Below are positions 7,983 to 16,378 of a stretch of 43,372 nt of DNA, in pieces; position 1 is the first letter of the stretch, and each line of letters begins with the position of its first letter. The stretch spans positions 1 to 43,372 of the forward strand of contig DAOTZA010000187.1 in the NCBI GenBank assembly GCA_034434515.1, in the 5' to 3' direction. The notes below the pieces were generated by a model, which was given only the letters and a program-made list of their open reading frames with translations, did no database searches and was not told the DNA's origin. Position numbers and translations under genes: made by a program. The stretch comes from NAK19 sp034434515. GTDB taxonomy: Bacteria; Chloroflexota; Anaerolineae; Anaerolineales; UBA4823.

Positions 7983-8056
7983 TGTCGTTTGCCTTTATCA
8001 ATCCAATCTGACTTTTGGGGTTGCCAATGAGATTGTACCAGAGAAATCAAGCATTT

Positions 8057-8104
8057 AGAGTGCGAAAGCCATGCTTCCGCCTTCTGAAGTACGACTTCAG
8101 CACT
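8057..8104. repeat. Compound inverted repeat after the HD-GYP sensor gene
   Basis: GAGTGC (8057-8062) pairs with GCACTC (8099-8104), enclosing two smaller hairpins: GAAAGC-CAT-GCTTCC and TGAAGT-ACG-ACTTCA. The whole forms a three-way cruciform 5 bases beyond the stop codon of the 8110-11709 gene. It could end that transcript, although no U-tract follows the stem. Confidence 0.6.
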
Positions 8105-8109
8105 CCATA

Positions 8110-11100
8110 TTAGGGTTTTTTGCTAGCTGCCAATGATTCCTGCTCGAGAAGTTGTAAAAAGACGTCTACCACGCGGGGGTCAAAATGTTTGCCCGCCTGG
8201 GACTGCAGATATTCTCTGGCTTCTGCCGGGCTCCAGGCTTTGCGGTAAGGCCGATCGGACGTGAGTGCATCCCAGACATCCACCACCGCAAAGATGCGGG
8301 CTGCCAGCGGAATTTCCTCACCTTTCAGACCGCGGGGGTATCCGCTGCCATCCCACTTTTCGTGATGGCAGTAGGGGATATCAAGCGCAGGTTGCAGAAA
8401 GCGAATGCTCCGTAGTACCTCATAAGCAAAAACAGGGTGTTGGCGAATGATTTGCCATTCTTCGGGCGTTAGGGCACCTTCTTTTAACAAAATTGTATCG
8501 GGAACGCCAATCTTTCCAATGTCATGCAAAATGGCGCCGCGGCGGACGTGGATCAGTTGCTCTTTTTCGACCCCCAGGGCAAGAGCGAGCTTTAAAGTCC
8601 ACTCCGTGACCCGGTCACTATGCCCGGCTGTTTCCCGATCGCGCAATTCCACAGCCTTTGCCCACCCTTCAAGGGTCTCGTCATACGATAGGGAGAGTTG
8701 CATCAGGGTGTTGTTCAGTTCGCGGAACAATTGGGCGTTTTCCATTGCCAGAGCGGTTTGGCTGGCAATGGTCTTGGCAAAGCTGAGCCATTGCGGCTCC
8801 TGGGCTGCCAGACTTGTCAGTGGGCTGCGCTGACAAAGCTCGATGACACCCCCTAAGCGTCCTTTGACCACGATGGGCAACCCGATATATGCCAGAAATC
8901 CTTCTTCGAGATAGCTCTGGCATTCCACGGCCGAATTTACGGCTGACCATTGTTGCAGATCGCTAATGGCTAAGGGATGTAAGGTCAACGCCACCGTGCC
9001 GGGCAAACCTTCCCCAATCGGATACAAGGTCTTGGCGGGAGGGTTTTTTCTCAAACCTTCGGCAAGAAGAAATTCCAGACGCGAAAGGCCTGGCTCAACT
9101 GCCCAGATTTGGACGGCATCCACCCCCAGGTGCTGTCTGGTTTGGTGCAGGATTACTTCTGCCATGGGATAGAAGTCGGTGTTGACGCTGATGGCATAGT
9201 CAATTTCGCGCAGAGAGGCTAATCGCTCCATCTGATGTTGCAGGTCGGCTAACAACTGCGAGCGTTGCAATGCAACGGCAGCAATCTCTGCTAATGTGGA
9301 TAGAATACGGGTATCTTGCTCGGATAAGGAGCGGGAGGGGGGAAGACCGATACACAGGATACCGATGACCTCACTGGCGCTTGCAATCGGGAAACAGGCG
9401 CCTCCCCAGCCGGGGGGAATGCCGGTGTTCTGCCTGGATCGCTCAAAAGCTACTGCCGCGAAATCTGCAAAAAATTGCGGATTGCTCTCCTTAATAACCT
9501 TGCCAACAACTCCCTCCCCAATGGCTACTTCGGCGAACTCAATTTCGTTCATCCAGCCCCGCGCCACAACGCGCCGCACAAGTTGGTAATCTTTATCCAC
9601 TAGCCAGATTGCACCGCAGGAGGTTTGCAGCACATTGAGAGCTTCATCCAGCAAGAGCGGTAACAATTCTTGCGGAGTTTGGGCGGCGCGCAGGGAGAGT
9701 GAGACCCGGTTGATCGCCTCAAGCTCGCTCAGGCGGTGCTTGAGTTCATCGAACATGCGGGCGTTGCGAATGGCGATGGCAGCATGTTCAGCAAAGGCGC
9801 CTAAAATCTGGGCCTGCTCGCCGCTGAAAAAGTGCGCCTGATGATGGTCGAGGTTGAGAAAGCCGAGGACCTCTCCTTCCACACAAATCGGGGCCGATAG
9901 ATAAGAGGCAATCCATTCTCCTTCTGGGAAAACCCGCCAGAAGGGGGAAGCATGGGTATCGGGGATAAGCAGAGGTGCTTTGGTGCGGATCATTTCCCGA
10001 TAATTGGGCGTTGCAGAGAGGTTGAGACGGCTCTGACGAGTCCAATCTACATCGCCGTAGGTTTCATAGCCTTCCAGGTAAGCGACCCGCGTCTCATCCC
10101 CCTCGAGCAGGGTAATGTTAGCGGCATCACAGGGGATGACCTGGCGCACATTGCGCAGCAGTTGTTTGAAAACGCTCTCCAGGTCGAGATGGGCATTGAG
10201 GGCAATGGCTGTGGAAGCGAGTGCTTCGGCAATGCGTCGCTGATGAGCTGCGCGTTGCTGGGCGCGCAGGCGCTCGATAGCGCCGGCAAGTTGATCGGCG
10301 ACCGTGGTCAGCAGTTGCCGGTCGGCTTCGCTGAAGGCGTTGACCTGACTGCTTTCCACGTTGATTGCTCCTAGCGTTTCAAGGCAGGTGCGAAGTGGCA
10401 CAGCGAGCAGCGAGCGGCTGGTGGGGGTGATTGCGACATCGGAAGGTTCCGCTGGCGTAGCTGAAACAAGAATCGCTTCACCCTGTTGGACTGCCTGACT
10501 GGCTGCTCCTTTGCCAAGCGAAATTGGGGAGATTGGGATGGGTGGGTTAATGAAATATGAGGGGTGAGGGCGAAGCACCGCCGAGTCTCGATCGAGCAGC
10601 AGGATGCCACAGTGTTCTCGATAAAGTTCGCTGCCAAGGATGTAGGTGATCTGCTTAATCAGTTCATCTTCGTCAGTTGCCCTAACGGTCTCCACTGCCA
10701 CGGCATTTAAGACTTGTAACTCTTTCAAGCGCTGTTCGAGGGCGTTCTGTTTTTCGAACAGTTCTGTCACATCTGTCCCGACATTGATCAGGCAGGGTTC
10801 ATTTTGAACTGTCGCTGTGACAGCGGAATAGAGCATCTGAAGAACTTGCCCGTTTTTCAGACGTACTTGAAGGGGAAAGTTTTCAACCCCTCCCTGACTT
10901 CGGATCAGGCGAGAGATTTCTTGGATGGCTTCAGCATTCAATTCCCGACCGATATCTGAGAAGGTTCTCCCAATCACTTCCTCGGGGGTAATGCCGAAAA
11001 CCTGGCAGAAACTGCGATTGACATCGAGGATGACGCCGTCTTTTAAGCGGCTGATGGTCATGGGCAAGGGAGTTGTTTGAAAAGCGGCTGAGAACAGCGC

Positions 11101-11709
11101 TTCTTTCTCTGTGAGCGCCCGTTCTATCCGCTGCCGTTCGTTGGAGAGGTTGAAGAGTAAGCCCAGCAGGAGGGTGGCAAGTGGATAAATTGTTAAGATT
11201 GGCAGGGAGACGGCGCGTAGGACGGGGAAGGCAAGTCCACCGGGGAGGGTGAGAAACCAGACCAGAATGGCGAGATGCACCACCCAGCCAAAGGCATACA
11301 ACTCGTACCCGTGTGGGTTAGAACGCTGATTCCTGCGCAAGGAAATCCGCCAGAGATAACCCAAGGCGGCGGAGATGATAATTGACCCAACGCCTGTGAA
11401 CGCCCCCGCACCTCCGAGTGAAAGGCGAAAGAGAGCGGCGATTAGGGTGGCTGTTAAGGTGGGAAGCAAGCCAAAGTACAACCCGCTCAGGCTGAGCAGG
11501 ACAGAGCGAGTGTCGAAAATGATCCCGGGAGTGAACTGCCAGGGCGTTAACATGATGGCAACGGCTATTCCGCCGATCAACCCACCCGTGGCAAGTTGTT
11601 GGAGAACGGAAGAGCTTTTTTTGCGCAGGGGAAGGATTTCGTAGAGCAAAGCAAGCGCAAGCAAAAGGGCTGCATTATTGATGAGGCCTAAAACGGATTC
11701 ATGACTCAT
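8110..11709 (-). CDS. Membrane sensor with 5TM-LytS-type, PAS, multiple GAF and HD-GYP domains
   Basis: A 1199-residue membrane protein. Residues about 1-190 hold several hydrophobic helices with the 5TM LytS-YhcK pattern (FDTRSVLLSLSGLYFG, then FRLSLGGAGAFTG). A PAS domain follows at about 205-320, four consecutive GAF-type modules at about 340-985, and a C-terminal HD-GYP domain at about 1005-1190. The HD motif (HDIGKIGVPD, near 1063) and the GYP motif (HHEKWDGSGYP, near 1122) are intact, so c-di-GMP hydrolysis is predicted. There is no GGDEF domain. It is monocistronic: repeat DNA lies upstream and a cruciform after the stop. A TATAAT sits at 11728-11723 on the minus strand, 13 nt before the ATG, so the 5' leader would be very short. 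The domain boundaries are estimates; the signal is unknown. Confidence 0.92.
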   Translation of the reverse strand: MSHESVLGLINNAALLLALALLYEILPLRKKSSSVLQQLATGGLIGGIAVAIMLTPWQFTPGIIFDTRSVLLSLSGLYFGLLPTLTATLIAALFRLSLGGAGAFTGVGSIIISAALGYLWRISLRRNQRSNPHGYELYAFGWVVHLAILVWFLTLPGGLAFPVLRAVSLPILTIYPLATLLLGLLFNLSNERQRIERALTEKEALFSAAFQTTPLPMTISRLKDGVILDVNRSFCQVFGITPEEVIGRTFSDIGRELNAEAIQEISRLIRSQGGVENFPLQVRLKNGQVLQMLYSAVTATVQNEPCLINVGTDVTELFEKQNALEQRLKELQVLNAVAVETVRATDEDELIKQITYILGSELYREHCGILLLDRDSAVLRPHPSYFINPPIPISPISLGKGAASQAVQQGEAILVSATPAEPSDVAITPTSRSLLAVPLRTCLETLGAINVESSQVNAFSEADRQLLTTVADQLAGAIERLRAQQRAAHQRRIAEALASTAIALNAHLDLESVFKQLLRNVRQVIPCDAANITLLEGDETRVAYLEGYETYGDVDWTRQSRLNLSATPNYREMIRTKAPLLIPDTHASPFWRVFPEGEWIASYLSAPICVEGEVLGFLNLDHHQAHFFSGEQAQILGAFAEHAAIAIRNARMFDELKHRLSELEAINRVSLSLRAAQTPQELLPLLLDEALNVLQTSCGAIWLVDKDYQLVRRVVARGWMNEIEFAEVAIGEGVVGKVIKESNPQFFADFAAVAFERSRQNTGIPPGWGGACFPIASASEVIGILCIGLPPSRSLSEQDTRILSTLAEIAAVALQRSQLLADLQHQMERLASLREIDYAISVNTDFYPMAEVILHQTRQHLGVDAVQIWAVEPGLSRLEFLLAEGLRKNPPAKTLYPIGEGLPGTVALTLHPLAISDLQQWSAVNSAVECQSYLEEGFLAYIGLPIVVKGRLGGVIELCQRSPLTSLAAQEPQWLSFAKTIASQTALAMENAQLFRELNNTLMQLSLSYDETLEGWAKAVELRDRETAGHSDRVTEWTLKLALALGVEKEQLIHVRRGAILHDIGKIGVPDTILLKEGALTPEEWQIIRQHPVFAYEVLRSIRFLQPALDIPYCHHEKWDGSGYPRGLKGEEIPLAARIFAVVDVWDALTSDRPYRKAWSPAEAREYLQSQAGKHFDPRVVDVFLQLLEQESLAASKKP

Positions 11710-11763
11710 GGAATTGATGTTAATTATACTTAAACCTTAGATCAAAATAACTGACAAATTTGA

Positions 11764-11915
11764 TAATTACTTATTATAGGCTCTACTTGGTAGGGCAGAA
11801 TGTTCACAAATTTTTCACCAATGCACGAATAGCGCTTCAATTAATAGCTCATATTTGATTCGTGGATGGTTTTCTCAATAAATGATTAACACTACTTTTG
11901 ATGGTAGATTGTTAG
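11764..11915 (+). repeat. Dispersed hairpin repeat, copy B (diverged)
   Basis: About 152 bp aligning with the copy at 24544: AATTACTTATTATAGGCTCT at the left, ATGCACGAATAGCGCTTCA in the middle and ACTTTTGATGGTAGATTGTT at the right. The central stem is partly lost (GTTCACAAA against TTCGTGGATGG). It is the closest intergenic element upstream of the HD-GYP gene. Confidence 0.75.
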
Positions 11916-11924
11916 CAAACTTGT

Positions 11925-12072
11925 TAATAACTACCATAGCCTTTATAGGTGATGGTAAACCCTCCACAAAGATTACCCGAATGCAAGTTTAGTGCCGTCA
12001 TACCTTTCTTTCCCGCTCGTGGAGGGACTTCTTATGGTGTTCTCTGTAACTCATCATGGTAGACAGTTGCTA
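11925..12072 (+). repeat. Dispersed hairpin repeat, second tandem copy (strongly diverged, stem kept)
   Basis: Starts nine bases after copy B and follows its layout: TAATAACTACCATAGCC, CCGAATGCAAGTTTAGTGCC, CATGGTAGACAGTTGCTAA. Sequence identity is low, but the stem survives with changed bases: CCCTCCAC (11960-11967) pairs with GTGGAGGG (12019-12026), where the intact copy has CCGTCCAC and GTGGACGG. Confidence 0.55.
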
Positions 12073-12191
12073 AATCTCTCATTCACCTTCAGCAGGTTTC
12101 GGTTGGGTCGAGCCAGTCTCCGTGATACAATTCAAAGGGCAATTGGTTATTCTGACAGGGGACACACCCATTCATCCATGCGGAGATCGTT

Positions 12192-12352
12192 ATGACACAA
12201 ACGATTGATGACTTGAAAACTGCGTTTGCCGGCGAAAGCCAGGCAAATCAAATGACCTCTGGCCAGTGTGCGATTAGATTGAAGTTGGTAAACCCAGCGA
12301 ACGTTGCCCGATCTGCGGCAACCCAGCCGAGCGCTTTACTTTGATCAGTTAG
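12192..12352 (+). pseudogene. Rubrerythrin remnant (internal deletion, stop, frameshift)
   Basis: ATG 12192 begins MTQTIDDLKTAFAGESQAN, the usual N-terminus of rubrerythrin, preceded by GGAGA at 12182-12186. After about 20 codons the four-helix di-iron domain is missing. The sequence resumes in a different frame with the end of the rubredoxin-like domain: PVCD, an in-frame TAG, IEVGKPSERCPICGNPAERF and a stop at 12350-12352. Intact rubrerythrins have about 165-190 residues, so roughly 120 codons are gone. Intact members are NADH-linked peroxidases in anaerobes. Both ends are recognisable, so a single internal deletion plus point decay is the simplest history. It sits directly beside two decayed repeat copies. 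Confidence 0.85.
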
Positions 12353-12444
12353 AAAATCAAGGTCGCCCTTTTGTAGCATGTTTATCTATTTTCTGTGAGT
12401 AGCGGAGCGCATTAAAACCCATAAGTCGGGTAAAATTACCAACC

Positions 12445-13569
12445 ATGGCATCGGAAAAGTCTGCTTTTTCGGAATTTCCACTCGATCAAATTCTGCAAGG
12501 GGATTGCGTGGAGCTCTTGAGCGCTTTGCCCGAAAAATCGGTGGATTTGATCTTTGCCGACCCCCCCTACAACTTGCAGTTGCGCCAGCCCTTATGGCGG
12601 CCGAATATGACCAGAGTGGAAGGCGTCGCCGAGGGATGGGATCGCTTCGAGAGTTTCCAGGCTTATGACCAATTCTGTGAGCGTTGGCTGAGCGCCTGTC
12701 GGCGGGTGTTGAAGGATAGCGGCACGCTTTGGGTTATCGGCACCTATCACAACATCTTTCGCCTCGGCAAGCTGATGCAGGATTTAGGATTTTGGATTCT
12801 CAACGATGTGATCTGGATCAAAAGCAACCCCATGCCCAACTTTCGCGGGGTGCGCTTTACCAATGCACATGAAACCTTGATCTGGGCAAGCAAATTCAAA
12901 GGGGCAAAATACACATTCAATCATCATGCGATGAAATCTCTCAACGACGGCCTGCAAATGCGCAGTGACTGGGTCATCCCCCTCTGTACGGGCAAGGAGC
13001 GGATCAAGATCAACGGCAAGAAAGCCCACGCCACTCAAAAACCAGAAGCGTTGCTATATCGGGTGATCCTCGCCTCAAGCAAGCCAGGGGATATCGTGTT
13101 AGATCCGTTCTTGGGGAGCGGCACAACCGCGGTGGTTGCTAAAAAACTTCATCGTCACTGGCTGGGCATCGAGGCAGATCCAAATTATATTCGGTTTGCC
13201 TGGCAGCGGATTGAACAGGTCATGCCGGAGCCGTTTGACGAGCAAACCTTTGCGGTAGAAGACACCAGACGTCTGAGGCCGCGGGTTGAATTTTCGCGTC
13301 TGCTGGAAGCAGGTTTGATCCAACCTGGCCAGCGCTTATATTTTCAAGCCGATCCTTCCAGGAACGCTACGGTGAAGCCCGATGGAAAACTGCGCCTGGA
13401 AAACGGGGTAGAAGGGTCGATCCACAGTCTGGGCAAATCCCTGATGGACGGCAGCCCCTGCAATGGCTGGCAGCACTGGTATTTTCGGGATGCTGAGGGA
13501 AGGATGCAGCCGATTGATTGTCTGCGTCAACGCTATCGTCAGATGCATGGATTGGCAGGAGAGCAGTAG
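12445..13569 (+). CDS. Adenine-specific DNA methyltransferase, CcrM/HinfI-like with C-terminal RAMA domain
   Basis: A 374-residue beta-class N6-adenine methyltransferase. The catalytic DPPY motif (residues 39-42) comes before the SAM-binding motif (DPFLGSGTT, near 217), the order of beta-class enzymes. The HATQKPEALLYRVI segment is typical of CcrM and M.HinfI. Residues about 270-370 form the RAMA-type extension found in CcrM, with GxxHSLGKSLMDGSPCNGWQHW. Relatives methylate GANTC; this specificity is inferred. No restriction endonuclease or specificity gene is adjacent, so it looks like an orphan, possibly regulatory, enzyme. No Shine-Dalgarno sequence precedes ATG 12445; TAAAAT at 12431-12436 ends 8 nt before it, which suggests a leaderless transcript. 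The pseudogene and repeats upstream mark this as a disturbed junction. Confidence 0.93.
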   Translation: MASEKSAFSEFPLDQILQGDCVELLSALPEKSVDLIFADPPYNLQLRQPLWRPNMTRVEGVAEGWDRFESFQAYDQFCERWLSACRRVLKDSGTLWVIGTYHNIFRLGKLMQDLGFWILNDVIWIKSNPMPNFRGVRFTNAHETLIWASKFKGAKYTFNHHAMKSLNDGLQMRSDWVIPLCTGKERIKINGKKAHATQKPEALLYRVILASSKPGDIVLDPFLGSGTTAVVAKKLHRHWLGIEADPNYIRFAWQRIEQVMPEPFDEQTFAVEDTRRLRPRVEFSRLLEAGLIQPGQRLYFQADPSRNATVKPDGKLRLENGVEGSIHSLGKSLMDGSPCNGWQHWYFRDAEGRMQPIDCLRQRYRQMHGLAGEQ

Positions 13570-13599
13570 CTCCTGTGCGGATCGTTCGTCCTCTCGACT

Positions 13600-15054
13600 T
13601 TAAGGCGTGGGGGTGGGTGTGGTTTCGATTTCATAGGTTGGGGTGACCTGGGGAGTCGCAGTAATGGAATACATCTGACCGCTCTCCAGGCGATTGCAGA
13701 TGCCCTCACTATCGGCAACGATGCTCATGATGATCGGGTCATAAGAGAACAAGGCTTTCACTTCATTGAGAACCTGACGCGCTTCGGGGCAGTAATTCTG
13801 GTTGGGACGGCTGAGAAAAGCCAACACCGTGCCATATTCGACATAATAGTACGCCACGGTCAGGTTGGTGAGCGGTAAACCCTGCACGGCGACGCTCGAT
13901 TCGAGCAAGCCTTCGTTGACCAGGTTTTGGGCAGCTTCGTTTTCCTCTGCCGTGCAGCCGCGCACGGCGCATTTCAACACCGGCAGAGCTCCTTCAAAGT
14001 TGCGCGCCCGAATCATGATGATTCCTAATTGTCCATAGGTATTAGCAGTGGTTGGGTCAAGGCTGAGCGCCTTTTCGGCATTGCGGGCGGCGATGAAAAA
14101 TTCGCCTTGCTGGGTATAGGTCTTGGCGATTTCAAGGTTCGGTAAGGGGTCTTTGACGCCGAGTTGGGCATTGATGTTGGCGGCGCGGGCAAAAAATTCC
14201 AGGGCTCGGTCGTAGAGTTTGAGGCGCAGATAATTTCGCCCAATATAAATATAAAGAAAGGTCAGGTTGGGATTGAGGCGGGCGGCTTCGAGATACTCCT
14301 GGATGGCGCGATTGTATTGGGCAGTGGATTCTAAAACCGTGCCATAGACGCGGTGGGCATCCATCGAATCGGGGTCAAGTTGCACAGCCTGGGCGGCATA
14401 TTGTTCCGCTTGACTCCAGTTGAGTTGATCGAGCAGTACTTCAGCATAGAATGCCAGCGCCAGGGCATTGTTCTGATCGAGTTGAAAGGCTTGCAGGGCT
14501 TCGGTTTGGGCTTCGGCAAGCAAGCCCTGCCGCTCTTCCGCTCCGACTAAAGGGTTGGTGGCATACCAGTCGAGGACAAAAGCGCGAATGGCGCGCACGG
14601 TGCTGTTATCCGGGGCTAACTCAACGGCGCGGTCAATGGATTGACGCGCTTCGGTAAGGCGTTGCAGGCGGGCTGGATCGTTGCTGAGCAGGGCTGAGGA
14701 GTAGGTCTGAATGCGCGCCAGGCGTGCCCATGCTTCGGCGTTGTTGGGATCGACGGCCAGGGCGCGTTGATAGGTGTCAATGGCGTCAGGTCGAGGGGCA
14801 GCGGGTGGGGCGGGGTCTGGATCGTAGATTTTCCCTGCCAGGAAGTAGGCTTCGGCTTCCTCGATATAGGAAGCTGCGCTGCGGGTTGGCGTGGGGGTGG
14901 GATAAAAAGCCGGTTTGATTGCTCCTTGTTGAACGCCGCGCCAGACCTGGATCGAGGCAAGGATTAAAACGATCAGGAACAGGATGCGGTAGGGATTGAC
15001 CGCTGCTTTTCTTGCGCGGAAGATTGGTTTGCGTTGAAGGAGTTCATCGACCAT
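13600..15054 (-). CDS. Membrane-anchored TPR-repeat protein (paralogue 1)
   Basis: A 484-residue protein with one N-terminal transmembrane helix (about residues 21-38) after a basic start, then a TPTPTR linker and a long run of tetratricopeptide repeats rich in ALALDPNNAEAWA-like helices (about 70-390). It ends in a threonine-proline tail (TTPTPTP). The repeats should lie outside the membrane given the positive-inside N-terminus. TPR proteins are scaffolds; no enzymatic domain is visible. It starts 8 nt after the stop of the paralogous gene at 15063-16310, shares its TM-TPTPTR-TPR plan and ends with the same kind of small repeats, so the two arose by tandem duplication. No clear Shine-Dalgarno sequence is seen. 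The interaction partner is unknown. Confidence 0.8.
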   Translation of the reverse strand: MVDELLQRKPIFRARKAAVNPYRILFLIVLILASIQVWRGVQQGAIKPAFYPTPTPTRSAASYIEEAEAYFLAGKIYDPDPAPPAAPRPDAIDTYQRALAVDPNNAEAWARLARIQTYSSALLSNDPARLQRLTEARQSIDRAVELAPDNSTVRAIRAFVLDWYATNPLVGAEERQGLLAEAQTEALQAFQLDQNNALALAFYAEVLLDQLNWSQAEQYAAQAVQLDPDSMDAHRVYGTVLESTAQYNRAIQEYLEAARLNPNLTFLYIYIGRNYLRLKLYDRALEFFARAANINAQLGVKDPLPNLEIAKTYTQQGEFFIAARNAEKALSLDPTTANTYGQLGIIMIRARNFEGALPVLKCAVRGCTAEENEAAQNLVNEGLLESSVAVQGLPLTNLTVAYYYVEYGTVLAFLSRPNQNYCPEARQVLNEVKALFSYDPIIMSIVADSEGICNRLESGQMYSITATPQVTPTYEIETTPTPTP

Positions 15055-15062
15055 AATGGGCT

Positions 15063-16310
15063 CTATTCAGGAGTCGCCGTTGGTGTCGGCGCTGGGGTGG
15101 ATTTGGCGCTTTGTTCCAGACACAACTGGATGCCGGCGTTGGCATTCTCGACCGCTAAGGGGTCATCCGGTACGCCGTTGATCAAGGCTTGAAATACCTG
15201 CACCGCTTCCTCGCAGCGATTGGTTCGTGCTAGGGCAAATCCGTAGAACCAGTAAACCTGGGCGACAGTACCATAATCGAGCGGCATGCCTTGTACAACC
15301 GTGCCATCTTCCAGCGTGCCCCCTCGAACCGCAAGTTCCAATTCTCTAACTGCTTTGGAAATTTCACCGTTACGGTAGTACATAATGCCTAACGTGCCGT
15401 GCAATTTTGGATTAGTTGGCTCGACTTTCACGGCTTGCTCGGCGTATTGAGAGGCTTTGCCGTATTGACCGATGTTGGCATATGCCAGAGAGATTTCGGC
15501 TAAAGGCGTCCAATCATTGGGATTGAGCGAATAGGCAGCCAGTAGTTCTTCGACGGCAAGATCGTTTTCGCCTTTGACGCGATAAGCATAACCGAGATAC
15601 AGGTGTAAATCGGCGATCTTGGGATTGATGGCAATGGCAGCTTTAAATTCATTTATTGCGGCGTCGATGTTTTCCCGACCGGTGTATAGGAGGACAATGC
15701 CGCGCGCCCGGCGCGTTTCCAGCAAGGTGGAGTCTAACTGCATGGCGATTCGTGACTCCTCGATGGCTTTATCCAGATCATCAAATTGGCCCTTGTTGAT
15801 TAGCACTTCGGCGTAGTAGGCGTGAGCAAGAGCATTATTGGGGTCCAGTTCGAGGGCGCGTTTGAGTGAGGCCTCGGCAGAGAGGTAATCGCCAGTGAAA
15901 CCTTGCGCCCATCCCAACACAGCGTGAGCCAGCGCATTGTTCGGGTTTTTTAGCAAGGCATTTTGGGCGTTGGTGATGGCTTCTTCGTATTGCCCGGCAA
16001 ACACCTGTAACCGGGCTAAGGTGACGTAGGTAGAGGTATTGTAGGGATCAACAATCAGGGCTTCTTTATAGGCATTGATGGCTTGTAGAAGCCGTCCTTC
16101 TTGAAACAATTGTTCAGCTTCGTTCAGGTAGGACTCTGGGCTGCGGGTTGGGGTGGAAGTGGGGATAAACAGGGGTGGAGTAGCCGGAACGACCACCTGA
16201 TTAAAATACAACGCAACTCCGATCATCCCAAGCAGGACGGCGATTAAGAAAGGGTTGGATCGGCGTCTGGGTCGCCGTCGAACGCTCCAATTGCTGCCGC
16301 GTAAATACAT
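15063..16310 (-). CDS. Membrane-anchored TPR-repeat protein (paralogue 2), probably leaderless
   Basis: A 415-residue protein with an Arg-rich N-terminus (RRRPRRRSNP), one transmembrane helix, a TPTSTPTRSPESYLNEAEQ linker and about eight TPR units with typical NPNNALAHAVLGWA helices, ending APTPTATPE. The frame extends upstream to a TTG at 16346, but that TTG is the first base of a TTGACA -35 box, so ATG 16310 is the right start. The promoter at 16346-16317 places the transcription start at or next to the ATG, and there is no Shine-Dalgarno sequence. It is the first gene of a two-gene operon with its paralogue. The likely role is an extracytoplasmic scaffold; the partner is unknown. Confidence 0.82.
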   Translation of the reverse strand: MYLRGSNWSVRRRPRRRSNPFLIAVLLGMIGVALYFNQVVVPATPPLFIPTSTPTRSPESYLNEAEQLFQEGRLLQAINAYKEALIVDPYNTSTYVTLARLQVFAGQYEEAITNAQNALLKNPNNALAHAVLGWAQGFTGDYLSAEASLKRALELDPNNALAHAYYAEVLINKGQFDDLDKAIEESRIAMQLDSTLLETRRARGIVLLYTGRENIDAAINEFKAAIAINPKIADLHLYLGYAYRVKGENDLAVEELLAAYSLNPNDWTPLAEISLAYANIGQYGKASQYAEQAVKVEPTNPKLHGTLGIMYYRNGEISKAVRELELAVRGGTLEDGTVVQGMPLDYGTVAQVYWFYGFALARTNRCEEAVQVFQALINGVPDDPLAVENANAGIQLCLEQSAKSTPAPTPTATPE

Positions 16311-16316
16311 GCTTCC

Positions 16317-16346
16317 ATCATACCATTTGCGCGAATCGGGTGTCAA
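16317..16346 (-). promoter_or_regulatory. Sigma70-type promoter of the TPR operon, leaderless geometry
   Basis: On the minus strand TTGACA (16346-16341) and TATGAT (16322-16317) are 18 nt apart. Only six bases, GGAAGC, separate the -10 from ATG 16310, so the expected start site is the A of the ATG. Confidence 0.75.
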
Positions 16347-16378
16347 GGAGGCGTGGATTAGGGGAGGATAAGTATCTT

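Noticed and set aside
11710..12191. Small plus-strand ORF at 11992-12195
   Set aside because: It reads through a decayed repeat copy and into the rubrerythrin remnant, with no conserved features.
16311..16346. Upstream TTG start for the second TPR protein
   Set aside because: The TTG is part of a TTGACA -35 element and the extra residues cover the promoter; ATG 16310 fits better.
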